NCBI GenBank assembly: GCA_027488395.1
Contig: JAIYBT010000021.1
Span: 32,620-96,619 of the forward strand
DNA: 64,000 nucleotides
From: Methylophilaceae bacterium
GTDB taxonomy: Bacteria; Pseudomonadota; Gammaproteobacteria; Burkholderiales; Methylophilaceae
Direction of reading: 5' to 3'
The notes under the pieces are model-generated. The model was given only the letters and a program-made list of their open reading frames with translations. It was not told the DNA's origin and searched no databases. Shown piece after piece: positions 51,253 to 60,799 of this stretch. The position numbers were made by a program, and so were the translations under genes. How positions within the stretch are numbered: position 1 is the stretch's first letter; every line of letters begins with the position of its first letter.

Positions 51253-51681
51253 ATGTCCACAGAAAAAAAATATCTTTTAGCCGCGTTTGTGTCAGGTGCA
51301 ATGTTTGCCTGTGGTTTATTGTGGTCTGAGATGGCGAATCCAGCCAAGGTGTTAGGATTTTTAGATATCACAGGCCTTTGGGACCCTTCGTTATTATTGG
51401 TCATGATGGGCGCCATTCCCACGGCAGCGCTTGGTTTTCGCTGGATGGCGAAGCAGTCTAAGCCGCTGTTGGCAGCGCATCATGCAGTGCCTGCCACTGC
51501 GAACATTGATGTGCCATTGATCATAGGGGCCGTGTTGTTTGGCATTGGTTGGGGCATCGCTGGTATTTGTCCTGGGCCCGCTGTTTTGTTGGCGGTCATA
51601 CAGCCAGCGTCTGGCGTATTGTTTTTATCGGCGATGGCGCTGGGGATTGCTTTGCATGCCCTTATCTCGCCACGCGCTTAA
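51253..51681 (+). CDS. YeeE/YedE family membrane protein (second half, DUF6691)
   Basis: A 142-residue membrane protein, about four helices, with the second-half signature FGIGWGIAGICPGPAVL, Cys in IAGICPGPA. Follows the first half after 12 bases with an AGGGGT ribosome site; together they equal one full-length YeeE/YedE. Sulfur compound transport is the family function. No sulfur-oxidation gene lies nearby in the window. Confidence 0.88.
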   Translation: MSTEKKYLLAAFVSGAMFACGLLWSEMANPAKVLGFLDITGLWDPSLLLVMMGAIPTAALGFRWMAKQSKPLLAAHHAVPATANIDVPLIIGAVLFGIGWGIAGICPGPAVLLAVIQPASGVLFLSAMALGIALHALISPRA

Positions 51682-51836
51682 GCGCGCTATTTTGTTGTGC
51701 TTATTCATGCATATGTTTGTCATACAGCCACGATAGACTCATTGTGCTCTTATGATGCAAGGCTTCGCGCGCTTCGGCGTACTTTTTGCTTGAAAGGCTA
51801 ATATACTGGTGAATGATTTAACTCAAGGGATGACGC

Positions 51837-54347
51837 ATGACCGCTACTGCTAAAAAACCGCGCAAAAATTCTAACGCAACCAACCCCGCCCTAACTCAAC
51901 CCTTTTTGCTGGAACAGCTGCCGATAGAGCAAGCGCTGCAAAACCATCTCACGTTTTCGATTGGTAAATCCAGCTCATGGGCGACGCCGCGTGATTGGTA
52001 TCAAACCACCGCCTTTACGGTGCGGGACCATTTAATGAGTCGCTGGGTGATGACCCGTGATGCTTATCGTAGCGCCAATACCAAGCGCGTCTATTATTTA
52101 TCCCTCGAGTTTTTAATTGGGCGCATGCTGTCCAATGCCGCACTCAATTTGGGCATTGCACCTGAAGTAAGCGCTGGATTGCATGCCGTCGGTCAACAAC
52201 TTGAAGCGGTTTCCGAGATGGAACCTGATGCGGCGCTCGGCAACGGTGGTTTGGGCCGCCTGGCTGCCTGTTTTGTCGATTCGATGGCGACCATGGATAT
52301 TCCGGCAACGGGGTATGGCATTCGCTATGACTATGGCATGTTTCGACAAAGCATTGAACAGGGCCAGCAAGTGGAAAACCCAGATAACTGGTTACGTTAT
52401 CAAAATATTTGGGAAGTGCAGCGCCCAGAGCATACCTGTGATGTGAAGTTTTATGGCCGTGTGGTGCAGGTACATAGCGAAAAGGGCATAGAACATCACT
52501 GGGTTGATACCGAGAGTGTGGTGGCCATGCCTTATGATGTGCCAGTGCCAGGCTACGGGACGCAAACGGTGAATAACTTGCGGTTGTGGTCGGCCAAAGC
52601 GGCAAAAGAGTTTGATTTGGCCCATTTTAATGATGGCAATTACGAAAAATCAGTCGAAGGCCGTCACAGTGCAGAGACGATTTCGCAGGTGCTCTATCCA
52701 AACGACAGCTCGGCCTCGGGTAAAGAGTTGCGGCTCAAGCAACAATACTTTTTTGTGTCCGCCTCAACCCAAGATATTTTGCACCGCTTTACCGCGGCCA
52801 ATAAAGATTGGAACCTACTGCCCGAAAAAGTGGCAATACAGCTCAATGATACGCACCCAGCGATTGCTGTCGCCGAAATGATGCATCAATTGGTGGATCA
52901 CTATCGCCTGAATTGGGAGTTTGCGTGGACATTGGTGACCAAAGTATTTGCCTACACCAACCATACGCTCATGCCAGAAGCGCTGGAAACGTGGTCTGTT
53001 GACTTATTTTCAACCTTATTACCACGGCACTTGGAAATTATTTACGAGATTAACCATCGCTTTTTACAAATGGTGAATCAACAATTCCCTGGCGATGCTG
53101 ACTTGCTACGAAGAGTATCGATCATTGATGAAAGTCATGGCCGTCGCGTACGCATGGCCCATTTGGCCGTGGTGGGCAGCCATACCGTGAATGGGGTAGC
53201 CGCCTTGCACAGTGAGTTGTTAAAAACAACCTTATTCGCCGATTTTCATAAAATCTATCCAAATAAATTAACCAACATGACCAATGGCATCACGCCGCGC
53301 CGTTGGTTAAATCAAGCCAATCCGTTGTTAACGCAATTGCTCACGCAGCATATTGGCACTGGCTTTCAAAAAGACTTAACGCTGATTCAGCAGATTGAAC
53401 CACTGGCCGCTGATGCCGACTTTAGAAAAGCCTTTCGCGCGGTGAAAGCGGCAAACAAACAACGCTTGGCCGATAAAATCTTGCAAAAAACGGGCGTGGT
53501 GATTGATCCGACTGCTTTGTTTGATGTGCAAATTAAACGGATTCATGAATATAAGCGTCAGTTGCTCAATGTCTTGCATGTGATTACTTTGTACAATCGC
53601 ATACGCGCTGGTCAAGCCAGTGATCAAGCGCCGCGTGTGGTGATTTTTGCTGGCAAAGCTGCGCCAGGCTATTGGCTTGCCAAACAAATTATTCGCTTAA
53701 TTAATGATGTGGCGGCGATAGTGAACCATGATCCTGCAGTGGGCAATCGCTTAAAAGTGGTGTTTTATCCAAACTATGAAGTGAGTGCTGCGGAAATTTT
53801 ATTCCCAGGCGCTGACTTATCTGAGCAAATTTCCACCGCTGGCACAGAGGCCAGTGGCACAGGTAACATGAAAATGGCCCTCAATGGCGCGCTCACCATC
53901 GGCACGCTTGATGGCGCGAACGTTGAAATTAAAGAAGAAGTCGGCGATGACAATATCTTTATCTTTGGCTTAACCACGTCAGAAGTCGCGCAAGCCAAAG
54001 CGGATGGTTACAACCCTTGGGATTATTACCATACCAATCCTGAACTCAAACAGGTGATCGACATGATTGGCAATGGCTTTTTCTCAGTGGAAGAGCCTAG
54101 CCGCTATCAAGCCATCGTTGATACCCTGCTCACGAAGGGTGATCATTATTTGCTGCTTGCGGATTATGCTGATTATGTGGCGACCCAAGCAAAAGTCTCC
54201 ACGCTGTATCAAGATGCAGATGCTTGGTCGCACAAGGCGATTTTGAATGTGGCACGTATGGCTAAATTTTCGAGTGATCGCACCATCGGAGAATATGCCT
54301 CACAGATCTGGCATGTCAGCTCCTTTAAAGCAGCAGTCACCGCTTAA
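51837..54347 (+). CDS. glgP: Glycogen/starch/alpha-glucan phosphorylase
   Basis: PLP-dependent enzyme that removes glucose 1-phosphate from alpha-1,4-glucans. The catalytic-site and PLP Lys motif ASGTGNMKMALNGALTIGTLDGANVEI lies near 680-705, with EDRRHAEL-like N-terminal segments (EPDAALGNGGLGRLAACFVDSMAT near 130) and the IKRIHEYKRQLLNVLHVI motif near 565. Length 836 is normal. Stands alone, with no other glycogen gene in the window. A strong terminator follows. Confidence 0.96.
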   Translation: MTATAKKPRKNSNATNPALTQPFLLEQLPIEQALQNHLTFSIGKSSSWATPRDWYQTTAFTVRDHLMSRWVMTRDAYRSANTKRVYYLSLEFLIGRMLSNAALNLGIAPEVSAGLHAVGQQLEAVSEMEPDAALGNGGLGRLAACFVDSMATMDIPATGYGIRYDYGMFRQSIEQGQQVENPDNWLRYQNIWEVQRPEHTCDVKFYGRVVQVHSEKGIEHHWVDTESVVAMPYDVPVPGYGTQTVNNLRLWSAKAAKEFDLAHFNDGNYEKSVEGRHSAETISQVLYPNDSSASGKELRLKQQYFFVSASTQDILHRFTAANKDWNLLPEKVAIQLNDTHPAIAVAEMMHQLVDHYRLNWEFAWTLVTKVFAYTNHTLMPEALETWSVDLFSTLLPRHLEIIYEINHRFLQMVNQQFPGDADLLRRVSIIDESHGRRVRMAHLAVVGSHTVNGVAALHSELLKTTLFADFHKIYPNKLTNMTNGITPRRWLNQANPLLTQLLTQHIGTGFQKDLTLIQQIEPLAADADFRKAFRAVKAANKQRLADKILQKTGVVIDPTALFDVQIKRIHEYKRQLLNVLHVITLYNRIRAGQASDQAPRVVIFAGKAAPGYWLAKQIIRLINDVAAIVNHDPAVGNRLKVVFYPNYEVSAAEILFPGADLSEQISTAGTEASGTGNMKMALNGALTIGTLDGANVEIKEEVGDDNIFIFGLTTSEVAQAKADGYNPWDYYHTNPELKQVIDMIGNGFFSVEEPSRYQAIVDTLLTKGDHYLLLADYADYVATQAKVSTLYQDADAWSHKAILNVARMAKFSSDRTIGEYASQIWHVSSFKAAVTA

Positions 54348-54370
54348 ATCGGTACCATCGTCTTGATTCA

Positions 54371-54402
54371 CGAGCAAGTCTATCTAGACTTGCTCGTTGT
54401 TT
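54371..54402 (+). terminator. Rho-independent terminator of glgP
   Basis: A perfect 12-bp-arm hairpin, CGAGCAAGTCTA and TAGACTTGCTCG around TC, followed by TTGTTTTTT. Confidence 0.95.
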
Positions 54403-54452
54403 TTTGAGTACACTGGTCATTCAATATTCCATCGATAGAAAGCAAACATACA

Positions 54453-55199
54453 ATGAAACCATGGTCCATCGTGCTATTGAGTGGCTTGATCATTAGTCAT
54501 GCACACGCGTTAGATTTAAAAGGGATTGGTGATTTAGTCAATCAAGCAGGGGTTGCGCCAAGCGGCAATGCGTCTGCGGCAGTGGGGCAATTGAGTCAAC
54601 AAGAAACCAGTGATGGTCTCAAGCTTGCGCTGACGCAAGGCGTTGCAAAAGCAGTCGGTGTCTTGGGTGCTTCCGATGGTTTTATGGGTAACCAAGCCGT
54701 CAAAATCCCTTTGCCAGACTCCTTAAAGAAAATTGAAAAAGGCTTACGCATGGTGGGGATGGGCAAGCAAGCGGATGAGTTGGTGTTAAAAATGAACCGT
54801 GCGGCAGAATTGGCGGTGCCAGAGGCCAAAGCGTTGTTGACAAACTCGGTCAAGCAAATGAGTTTGGCCGATGCTAAAGGGATTTTAACGGGGCCACAGG
54901 ATGCCGCAACCCAGTATTTTAAACGTACCACCTCCACCGACATGGCAACTAAATTTCTGCCTATTATTGAAAAAGCCACTGCTAACGTTCAATTGGCGGA
55001 GACTTATAACAAATACGCTGAGTTAGGCAGTCAGTTTGGCGCCATCAAAAAAGAGGATGCCAACATTAATCAATACGTAACGCGCAAAGCCTTAGATGGT
55101 TTGTACCTGATGATTGCCAAAGAAGAGGCGGCCATCCGTCAAGACCCAATGGGGCAGGCCAGTAGTTTATTAAAAAAGGTATTTGGTGCTGCCGAATAA
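54453..55199 (+). CDS. DUF4197 family exported protein
   Basis: A 248-residue protein with a signal peptide (IVLLSGLIISHAHA, then LDLKGIGD) and the DUF4197 body: GLKLALTQGVAKAVGVLGASDGFMGNQAVKIPLPDSL, LTGPQDAATQYFKRTTSTDMATKFLPIIEKAT, and KALDGLYLMIAKEEAAIRQDPMGQ. The family is common in proteobacteria; its role is unknown, and it is probably periplasmic or lipid-associated. It stands alone downstream of the glgP terminator. Confidence 0.88.
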   Translation: MKPWSIVLLSGLIISHAHALDLKGIGDLVNQAGVAPSGNASAAVGQLSQQETSDGLKLALTQGVAKAVGVLGASDGFMGNQAVKIPLPDSLKKIEKGLRMVGMGKQADELVLKMNRAAELAVPEAKALLTNSVKQMSLADAKGILTGPQDAATQYFKRTTSTDMATKFLPIIEKATANVQLAETYNKYAELGSQFGAIKKEDANINQYVTRKALDGLYLMIAKEEAAIRQDPMGQASSLLKKVFGAAE

Positions 55200-55213
55200 G
55201 GGGAAGCCACTTT

Positions 55214-55285
55214 GGGCTAGCAACTTTGGATTAGCAACTTAGGGCTAAAACTTAGGTGGGTAGCTACTTAGGTGACAGTAACTTG
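55214..55285. repeat. Five degenerate 13-16-bp tandem repeats
   Basis: After the DUF4197 stop: five irregular copies of a unit of the form GGGCTAGCAACTTA, with differences in each (GGATTAGCAACTTA, GGGCTAAAACTTA, GGTGGGTAGCTACTTA, GGTGACAGTAACTTG). Non-coding, with no clear role. Confidence 0.55.
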
Positions 55286-55399
55286 TGGAGTGCATCATAA
55301 CGGCGTAGGCCGTCACGTCACAAATCTTTCCCAAGCTTGTCACTCGCCTGTCATGCATTTTTTTCATCATGTTAGAAACTTAGTTTATATGGTTTCAGC

Positions 55400-56377
55400 A
55401 TGCAACCCTCTGCCGCGCAACAATCGACGTTAGTCATCTGGCGTTTACTGGACAATAAACCTGGCCATGCACATCAGTCTTTAGGGTTGGTCAACGCCAT
55501 TGCTGCACACACCGCCACCCAAGTGTTTGATATACCTGTTACGCGCACGGGTGATGGCTGGCTGGCATGGTTGACTGGTGTTTTTCCTGCTGGGCAAACG
55601 CTACCGCCGCCCGATTTGATTGTGGGCGCGGGACATCAAACGCATCTGCCGATGCTGGCAGCCAAAAAAGCCTATGGCGGTAAAACCATCTGTTTAATGC
55701 AACCAACCTTGCCTGTGTTTTGTTTTGATGTGTGTTTAATTCCAGAGCATGACCGTTATCAAGGTTGGGGAAATTTTATTGAAACACGTGGCGTATTAAA
55801 CCATCTTAATGCGCACGCGCAACAGCCGCGAGATCCGCAAAAAACGATTGTGATGATTGGCGGGCCATCCAAACATTACGCTTGGGATTCTTCAGAAGTC
55901 GTTGCACAAATTTATGCCTTAGTGACCTCACAACCAATGCAACAGTTTGTACTGACTACCTCAAGACGGACCCCGGTTGATTTTTTAAACGCCGTGCGTC
56001 GCGTATATGTGGATAACTTACGCATTGTGCCGCATAAACAGACCGATGCGGATTGGGTGGCGCGCGAATTGGCTCATGCTTCCACTGCATGGGTGACTGA
56101 AGATTCAGTATCGATGGTGTACGAAGCGCTGACGGCCCAAGTGGCGGTAGGCGTGATTCAGGTGAAAGCGACGCCGCATAGCCGTGTCGCGCGCGGCATC
56201 GAGCGCTTACTGCAAAAAGGATTGGTCGTACGTTTTGATGTTGCTGGCGCCTATCAACAGGCACTGCGTCCAGTGCATCAGTTTAATGAGGCGCAACGCT
56301 GTAGCCGTTTGTTACTTGACTATCTGTGGTCGACCACTGCCAACCCTGCTGGACGGCTTGCCCATAAGTTGATTTAA
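55400..56377 (+). CDS. ELM1-like (mitochondrial fission ELM1/GtrOC1) family protein
   Basis: A 325-residue protein of the PF06258 family. Hallmarks: LVIWRLLDNKPGHAHQSLGLVNAI at the N-terminus, PPDLIVGAGHQTHLPMLAAKKAYGGKTICLMQPT, IVMIGGPSKHYAWDSS, and TSRRTPVDFLNA with AWVTEDSVSMVYEALTA. Similar bacterial proteins lie in LPS or glycan clusters and look like a nucleotide-sugar-type Rossmann fold. Here it starts the glycosyltransferase cluster, suggesting a role in lipopolysaccharide core assembly. Molecular activity not established. Confidence 0.85.
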   Translation: MQPSAAQQSTLVIWRLLDNKPGHAHQSLGLVNAIAAHTATQVFDIPVTRTGDGWLAWLTGVFPAGQTLPPPDLIVGAGHQTHLPMLAAKKAYGGKTICLMQPTLPVFCFDVCLIPEHDRYQGWGNFIETRGVLNHLNAHAQQPRDPQKTIVMIGGPSKHYAWDSSEVVAQIYALVTSQPMQQFVLTTSRRTPVDFLNAVRRVYVDNLRIVPHKQTDADWVARELAHASTAWVTEDSVSMVYEALTAQVAVGVIQVKATPHSRVARGIERLLQKGLVVRFDVAGAYQQALRPVHQFNEAQRCSRLLLDYLWSTTANPAGRLAHKLI

Positions 56378-56380
56378 GCT

Positions 56381-57517
56381 TTGCAGCGCCTGACTGTGTT
56401 ACAAATATTGCCGGCGCTAGCCTCGGGTGGGGTTGAGCGTGGCACGCTGGAAGTTGCGCAATGTTTGGTGCAAGCCGGTCATCGCTCCTTGGTCATGTCA
56501 GCGGGCGGGCGTATGGTGATTGACTTGGAAGCTGCAGGCAGCACCCATATCACTTGGCCGATTGGGCGCAAATCCATTTGGAGTTTGCGTTTAGTGCCGC
56601 GGTTGCGTCAACTTTGGCGTGATGAGCGTGTTGATATCGTGCATGTGCGTTCTCGATTTCCTGCTTGGTTGGTGTATTTGGCGTGGCGTAGCATGCCCGC
56701 GGGTGATCGCCCGCGGTTGGTGACAACCATGCATGGACGCTATCACGAAAATGCTTACAGTCGTGTCATGACGTATGGTGAATTGGTGATTGTGATTTCA
56801 CGCATGATCGAACACGATGCAAAACAAGCTTACCAAGTCGCAGACGAGCGCTTGCGATTGATTTATCGCGGTGTCTCACCGCAAGCGTATCCACACGGCT
56901 ATCAGCCTGACGATGCATGGAAACAGGCGTGGTATGCGCAGTATCCTGCCAGTTTTGGGAAACGTATTTTGTTGTTACCTGCCCGTATCACCGCTTGGAA
57001 AGGGCAGGCTGAGTTGATTCAATTGATGGCCTTTGTCAGCCAACACCGTGATGATGTGCATGCGTTGATGGTTGGTGAAATTGACCCGCGTAAACGAACA
57101 TATGCTGATGCGCTGACCAAGCAACTTGCCGATGCAGGACTGACAAATCACATTACCATTACCGGCCATCGCAGTGATTTAAAGCAAATTATGGCAATTT
57201 CAGATATTGTGTATTCGCTGTCAACCACCCCAGAAGCCTTTGGCCGCACCACACTCGAAGCATTGACCATGGGCAAGCCCGTAATTGGGTATCAGCATGG
57301 TGGGGTGGCCGAACAATTGGCGGAGATGTTGCCTGAAGGTGCCGTTGAAGTGGGCAACGTGGCGGAAGCCAGTCTATTAACCTTGCATTGGTTAGAAAAG
57401 CCACCCACCGTTTTGCCGAATCACCGTTTTACACTGGAAAAGATGCTAGCCCAAACGTTAGATGTGTACGCAGAAGTTGTGGCCTTACCGAAGGGAACAG
57501 CATGCACATCGCAATGA
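56381..57517 (+). CDS. Glycosyltransferase family 4 (first)
   Basis: GT-B fold glycosyltransferase, probably transferring a sugar to the lipopolysaccharide core. N-terminal QILPALASGGVERGTLEVAQCLV is the usual GT4 acceptor-side start, and the C-terminal TTPEAFGRTTLEALTMGKPVIGYQHGGVAEQL (E-x7-E type nucleotide-sugar motif) is the GT4 donor-side signature. Length about 378. The start is TTG directly after the previous stop codon; alternative starts cannot be excluded. It overlaps the next glycosyltransferase by 16 bases. Confidence 0.88.
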   Translation: MQRLTVLQILPALASGGVERGTLEVAQCLVQAGHRSLVMSAGGRMVIDLEAAGSTHITWPIGRKSIWSLRLVPRLRQLWRDERVDIVHVRSRFPAWLVYLAWRSMPAGDRPRLVTTMHGRYHENAYSRVMTYGELVIVISRMIEHDAKQAYQVADERLRLIYRGVSPQAYPHGYQPDDAWKQAWYAQYPASFGKRILLLPARITAWKGQAELIQLMAFVSQHRDDVHALMVGEIDPRKRTYADALTKQLADAGLTNHITITGHRSDLKQIMAISDIVYSLSTTPEAFGRTTLEALTMGKPVIGYQHGGVAEQLAEMLPEGAVEVGNVAEASLLTLHWLEKPPTVLPNHRFTLEKMLAQTLDVYAEVVALPKGTACTSQ

Positions 57518-58530
57518 TCAGTGCAAGCCTTGGTGAAGGTGGCTTAGAACGTCATGTGCGCGAACTCACCGCGCAACTATTATTACGCGGACATGCAGTC
57601 AGCGTCCTTGCCGATCCACAACAACTGGCGCGCTTACCCGCAGGCGCTGTCGGTGTGCCAATCAAAATGCACAGAGCGCGCTGGCATCCTGCGTTGCTTT
57701 GGCAAGTGTGGTCAGCGTTACGGCGCTTACAACCCACGGTGGTGCATGCCCATGCCAACAAAGCCACCGCTGTGTTGGCCCGTGTGTTGCCGTATCTCGG
57801 TCTGCCCGCGGTCGCCACCTTGCATAACCAAAAGTCGCATAATGCTGTTTTTGCAGATATGCATGGCGTGATTGCCGTCAGTGAGCCGCTGCGGCATTTA
57901 GTTGCGCATGAAAATATTGCGGTGATTTATCACGGCATTGCACAGCAACCGCGTGCAAAACGTGCGCAAGACGCGATCGCGTTAACTGCGTCAGATCCGT
58001 TTACATTGTGTGCAATTGGACGCTTAGTCTCCGCCAAGGGCTTTGATGTGCTGTTAGATGCGGTGGATGGCTTGCCCCTACGTTTGTGGATTGCTGGCGC
58101 GGGCGAGGCTGAGGCATCGTTGCAACAACGTATCAAAGGGCTTGCGCCAGCCACGCAGGTGCAATTACTAGGACATGTAGAGGATATTCCTAGCTTGATC
58201 CAACAGTGTCATGGCGTGGTGATTAGTTCACGCCGTGAGGGATTTTCCTATGTCTGTGGCGAGGCGTTGATGGCGCGCGTACCCGTGATTGCAACCGATG
58301 TGCCGATTGCCAATGCGCTGTTGCCCAAACCTTGGCTGGTACCGATTGAAGACCCTCTCGCACTACGACATGCGATCCAGCGTGCCATGCAAGATCCAGT
58401 GCAATGGCGAGCATCGTTGGCGCCCGTGTTTGATCGTGCACCAAGCCAATTGAGTTTAGACACGATGGCAACGCACACTGAGCGGATGTATGTGAACACG
58501 CTTGCTCGTTATCAATCTCAGCATGCTTGA
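57502..58530 (+). CDS. Glycosyltransferase family 4 (second)
   Basis: Second GT4-type transferase, 342 residues. Starts HIAMISASLGEGGLERHVRELTAQL; donor-side motif SSRREGFSYVCGEALMARVPVIATDVP near 250-275. The ATG has an AAGGGAA ribosome site 6-7 bases upstream; a longer frame upstream (57388) overlaps the previous gene and is rejected. The stop overlaps the next gene's ATG by 8 bases. Confidence 0.9.
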   Translation: MHIAMISASLGEGGLERHVRELTAQLLLRGHAVSVLADPQQLARLPAGAVGVPIKMHRARWHPALLWQVWSALRRLQPTVVHAHANKATAVLARVLPYLGLPAVATLHNQKSHNAVFADMHGVIAVSEPLRHLVAHENIAVIYHGIAQQPRAKRAQDAIALTASDPFTLCAIGRLVSAKGFDVLLDAVDGLPLRLWIAGAGEAEASLQQRIKGLAPATQVQLLGHVEDIPSLIQQCHGVVISSRREGFSYVCGEALMARVPVIATDVPIANALLPKPWLVPIEDPLALRHAIQRAMQDPVQWRASLAPVFDRAPSQLSLDTMATHTERMYVNTLARYQSQHA

Positions 58531-59521
58531 ACATATTTTAATCATTAAACATGGCGCCCTAGGCGATTTGATTCAGTCCATGGGCATCTTGCGAGATATC
58601 CGTGCGCATTATCCGCAGGCACAATTGACCTTGCTCACGTCCCCTGCCTATGCAGATTTGCTGCAGGGCTGTCCCTATGTGGATCGAGTGTGGTTGGATG
58701 ACCGTCATGGCGGCTGGCGACAGATTCAGCGACGCTGGCAACTGCTGCGGGACCATGATTTTCATACGCTGATTGATTTGCAAAACTCTGACCGTTCCCG
58801 CTGGTACGGGCGCGCATGGTATCTGGATCAATGGTGCCGCCGATTAACACGTTGGCAACATCGCGTTAAGCCACGCTGGGTGGCCCGTGCTTGGTATCAA
58901 CCTGCACCTGACTCTGGCTTGCGTGGGCTTGAGGTGTTAATGCATCAGCATGGCATTGCGTGCCCGCATGCCCGTGATCCCGATTTGCGTTGGTTAATTC
59001 AAGACTTCACGCGCGATCAAGCACAATTTGAGCTTCCAAAGCATTACATTGTGCTTATTCCAGGGGCTTCACGCCAACATCCAAACAAAAGATGGCCGTA
59101 TTACGCGCAATTGTCGCAATATTTTTACGACCAAGGCATTGCGCATGTTGTGGTGCTCGGGCCAGATGAGTTGTCGTTGGCTTCTCGGTTTTCTGGACAG
59201 GTGCTCAGCGGGCTCAGTTGGCAAGCACTGGCGTTGGTGCTGGCGTATGCCGAGTATGTGATTGCAAATGACACTGGCCCCGCGCACATGGCCGCCCATT
59301 TAGGGGTAAAAGGTCTGGCATTGTTTGGGCCCACGTCAGCCAATCGGTCGGAAATGCGCACCCCACTATTTAGTACGTGGCAGGTGACAGATCTAAACAC
59401 TCTTACTGTAAATACGGTACTGACCAAAATTGCGCCTTATTTACCCTTGACGACACTGTTGACCCGCCAAGCCATAGTGTTGACTGAAGGCGAGTGCAAC
59501 CCCCACCCCCGTCCACGTTAA
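58523..59521 (+). CDS. Glycosyltransferase family 9 (heptosyltransferase-like, first)
   Basis: Transfers heptose or a related sugar to the lipopolysaccharide inner core. Features: HILIIKHGALGDLIQSMGILRDIRAHYPQA (GT9 start), IVLIPGASRQHPNKRWPYYAQLSQYF and the C-terminal VIANDTGPAHMAAHLGVKGLALFGPTS, the GT9 donor motif. About 332 residues from this ATG. Its last 81 bases overlap the end of the convergent O-antigen ligase gene. Confidence 0.92.
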   Translation: MLEHILIIKHGALGDLIQSMGILRDIRAHYPQAQLTLLTSPAYADLLQGCPYVDRVWLDDRHGGWRQIQRRWQLLRDHDFHTLIDLQNSDRSRWYGRAWYLDQWCRRLTRWQHRVKPRWVARAWYQPAPDSGLRGLEVLMHQHGIACPHARDPDLRWLIQDFTRDQAQFELPKHYIVLIPGASRQHPNKRWPYYAQLSQYFYDQGIAHVVVLGPDELSLASRFSGQVLSGLSWQALALVLAYAEYVIANDTGPAHMAAHLGVKGLALFGPTSANRSEMRTPLFSTWQVTDLNTLTVNTVLTKIAPYLPLTTLLTRQAIVLTEGECNPHPRPR

Positions 59522-60700
59522 TGCCGCCACCCAGTTGTTCCATAGGCTGATGCCACCGATCAGCGGGAAAAAACTTACGAACAATATGGCCGTCACATTA
59601 CCCATCAGCCACCATTGCTTTGTTTGATAAAGCGGTAACAAGATGGCGCGAAACATCAATATCAGCATCAGGCAATAAAGCGCCAACCCAATCAGGCCAG
59701 TTTCAGCGGCCACCAATAAATAAAGTTGGTGCGGATGGGTGCATTGCATTCCCCAACGCGTTAAGACACCCATGCTGTCACATACCTCGCGATAGGTGTG
59801 CATGCCATGTCCAAACCAAGGAGCTTGTTGCCACACCGCGATGGCAGCGCGAAAAACGAGGCCATAATCTGATTGGGAAAAGTGCGATATTTTGTCCCAT
59901 ACACTGCCAATCGCCCGCGCGCCTAAACTAGGCATCATCGTTGCAAGTACAGCCATGAGTAAGGTCATTCCCACGGTTGTCCAAAATAGTGGACGTCTCA
60001 GCTGTGCCTCGCCCCAAGCTAAACTCGCCATGATGCAGGCTGCGCCGCCGATAAAAAGCCACAAGGCCATACGTTCGCCAGTCAACATTAATACAGCAAG
60101 CACAATCAGGAAATAACACGCCTGCATGAATAAACGAATCTTAAAAGCGCGTTGTAAGAATATGCACCCTAGGTTACAAATAAACACCATACGCACTAAA
60201 TGTATGCCTGGAAGCGGCGCACTATAAGGCCCAGTGAGTCGGTGTTGCCCCAATATTGGATGCCCAAGGACATCGACGCCATGCCAAAATTGCCAGACAC
60301 AATCTAACATCAGGCTGCTGGTGACAATCAGCAAACTCAGCATAAAGTAGTGGCGTAATGATGGTGTTTGTAACCAATAAGCCATGGCCAGAGCATATAA
60401 CGGCCAGCGCAAGAAAAATAAGCTGTAGAGCACACTTTGCATGGGGTGTAGGCTAAATATCAAACTGATGAACCCCGCGTATGCGGCAAAACCCACTGCA
60501 GTTAAACACCACGGCGCACGTAACCATTGCCAATCAGCCCGATGCATGCGTTGCCATAGAAACCACAGGCTGAGGCCAGTCACGCTTAGATCTGCCAAGG
60601 TGCGCGAGGCTAATAAACATCCCGGCAAACACACCATCATTAAAAGCATGGCACGCATAGGGATTGGTGCAGTGATTGGGAACGTTGGAAAAGCTGACAT
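59441..60700 (-). CDS. O-antigen ligase / polymerase family protein (Wzy/WaaL-like)
   Basis: Inner-membrane protein with about eleven transmembrane helices in 419 residues, of the O-antigen ligase family (PF04932): it ligates O-antigen or another polymer to lipid A-core, or polymerises it. The family's large loop is present between the later helices, with MHTYREVCDSMGVLTRWGMQCTHPHQLYLLVAAETG, containing the HN/HPHQxYLxxxxE signature. The ATG at 60700 is preferred over the longer frame. It is on the opposite strand to its neighbours and overlaps the GT9 gene by 81 bases at the 3' end. Confidence 0.88.
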   Translation of the reverse strand: MSAFPTFPITAPIPMRAMLLMMVCLPGCLLASRTLADLSVTGLSLWFLWQRMHRADWQWLRAPWCLTAVGFAAYAGFISLIFSLHPMQSVLYSLFFLRWPLYALAMAYWLQTPSLRHYFMLSLLIVTSSLMLDCVWQFWHGVDVLGHPILGQHRLTGPYSAPLPGIHLVRMVFICNLGCIFLQRAFKIRLFMQACYFLIVLAVLMLTGERMALWLFIGGAACIMASLAWGEAQLRRPLFWTTVGMTLLMAVLATMMPSLGARAIGSVWDKISHFSQSDYGLVFRAAIAVWQQAPWFGHGMHTYREVCDSMGVLTRWGMQCTHPHQLYLLVAAETGLIGLALYCLMLILMFRAILLPLYQTKQWWLMGNVTAILFVSFFPLIGGISLWNNWVAALTWTGVGVALAFSQHYGLAGQQCRQG

Positions 60701-60799
60701 GGGATGACACCCTGATGCAATTTGCCGTATTGTGACCATGCTCTATGTCAACAAAATGACTGTCATTTATTTGACATCTGCTTGCCATACCATAGCCGC

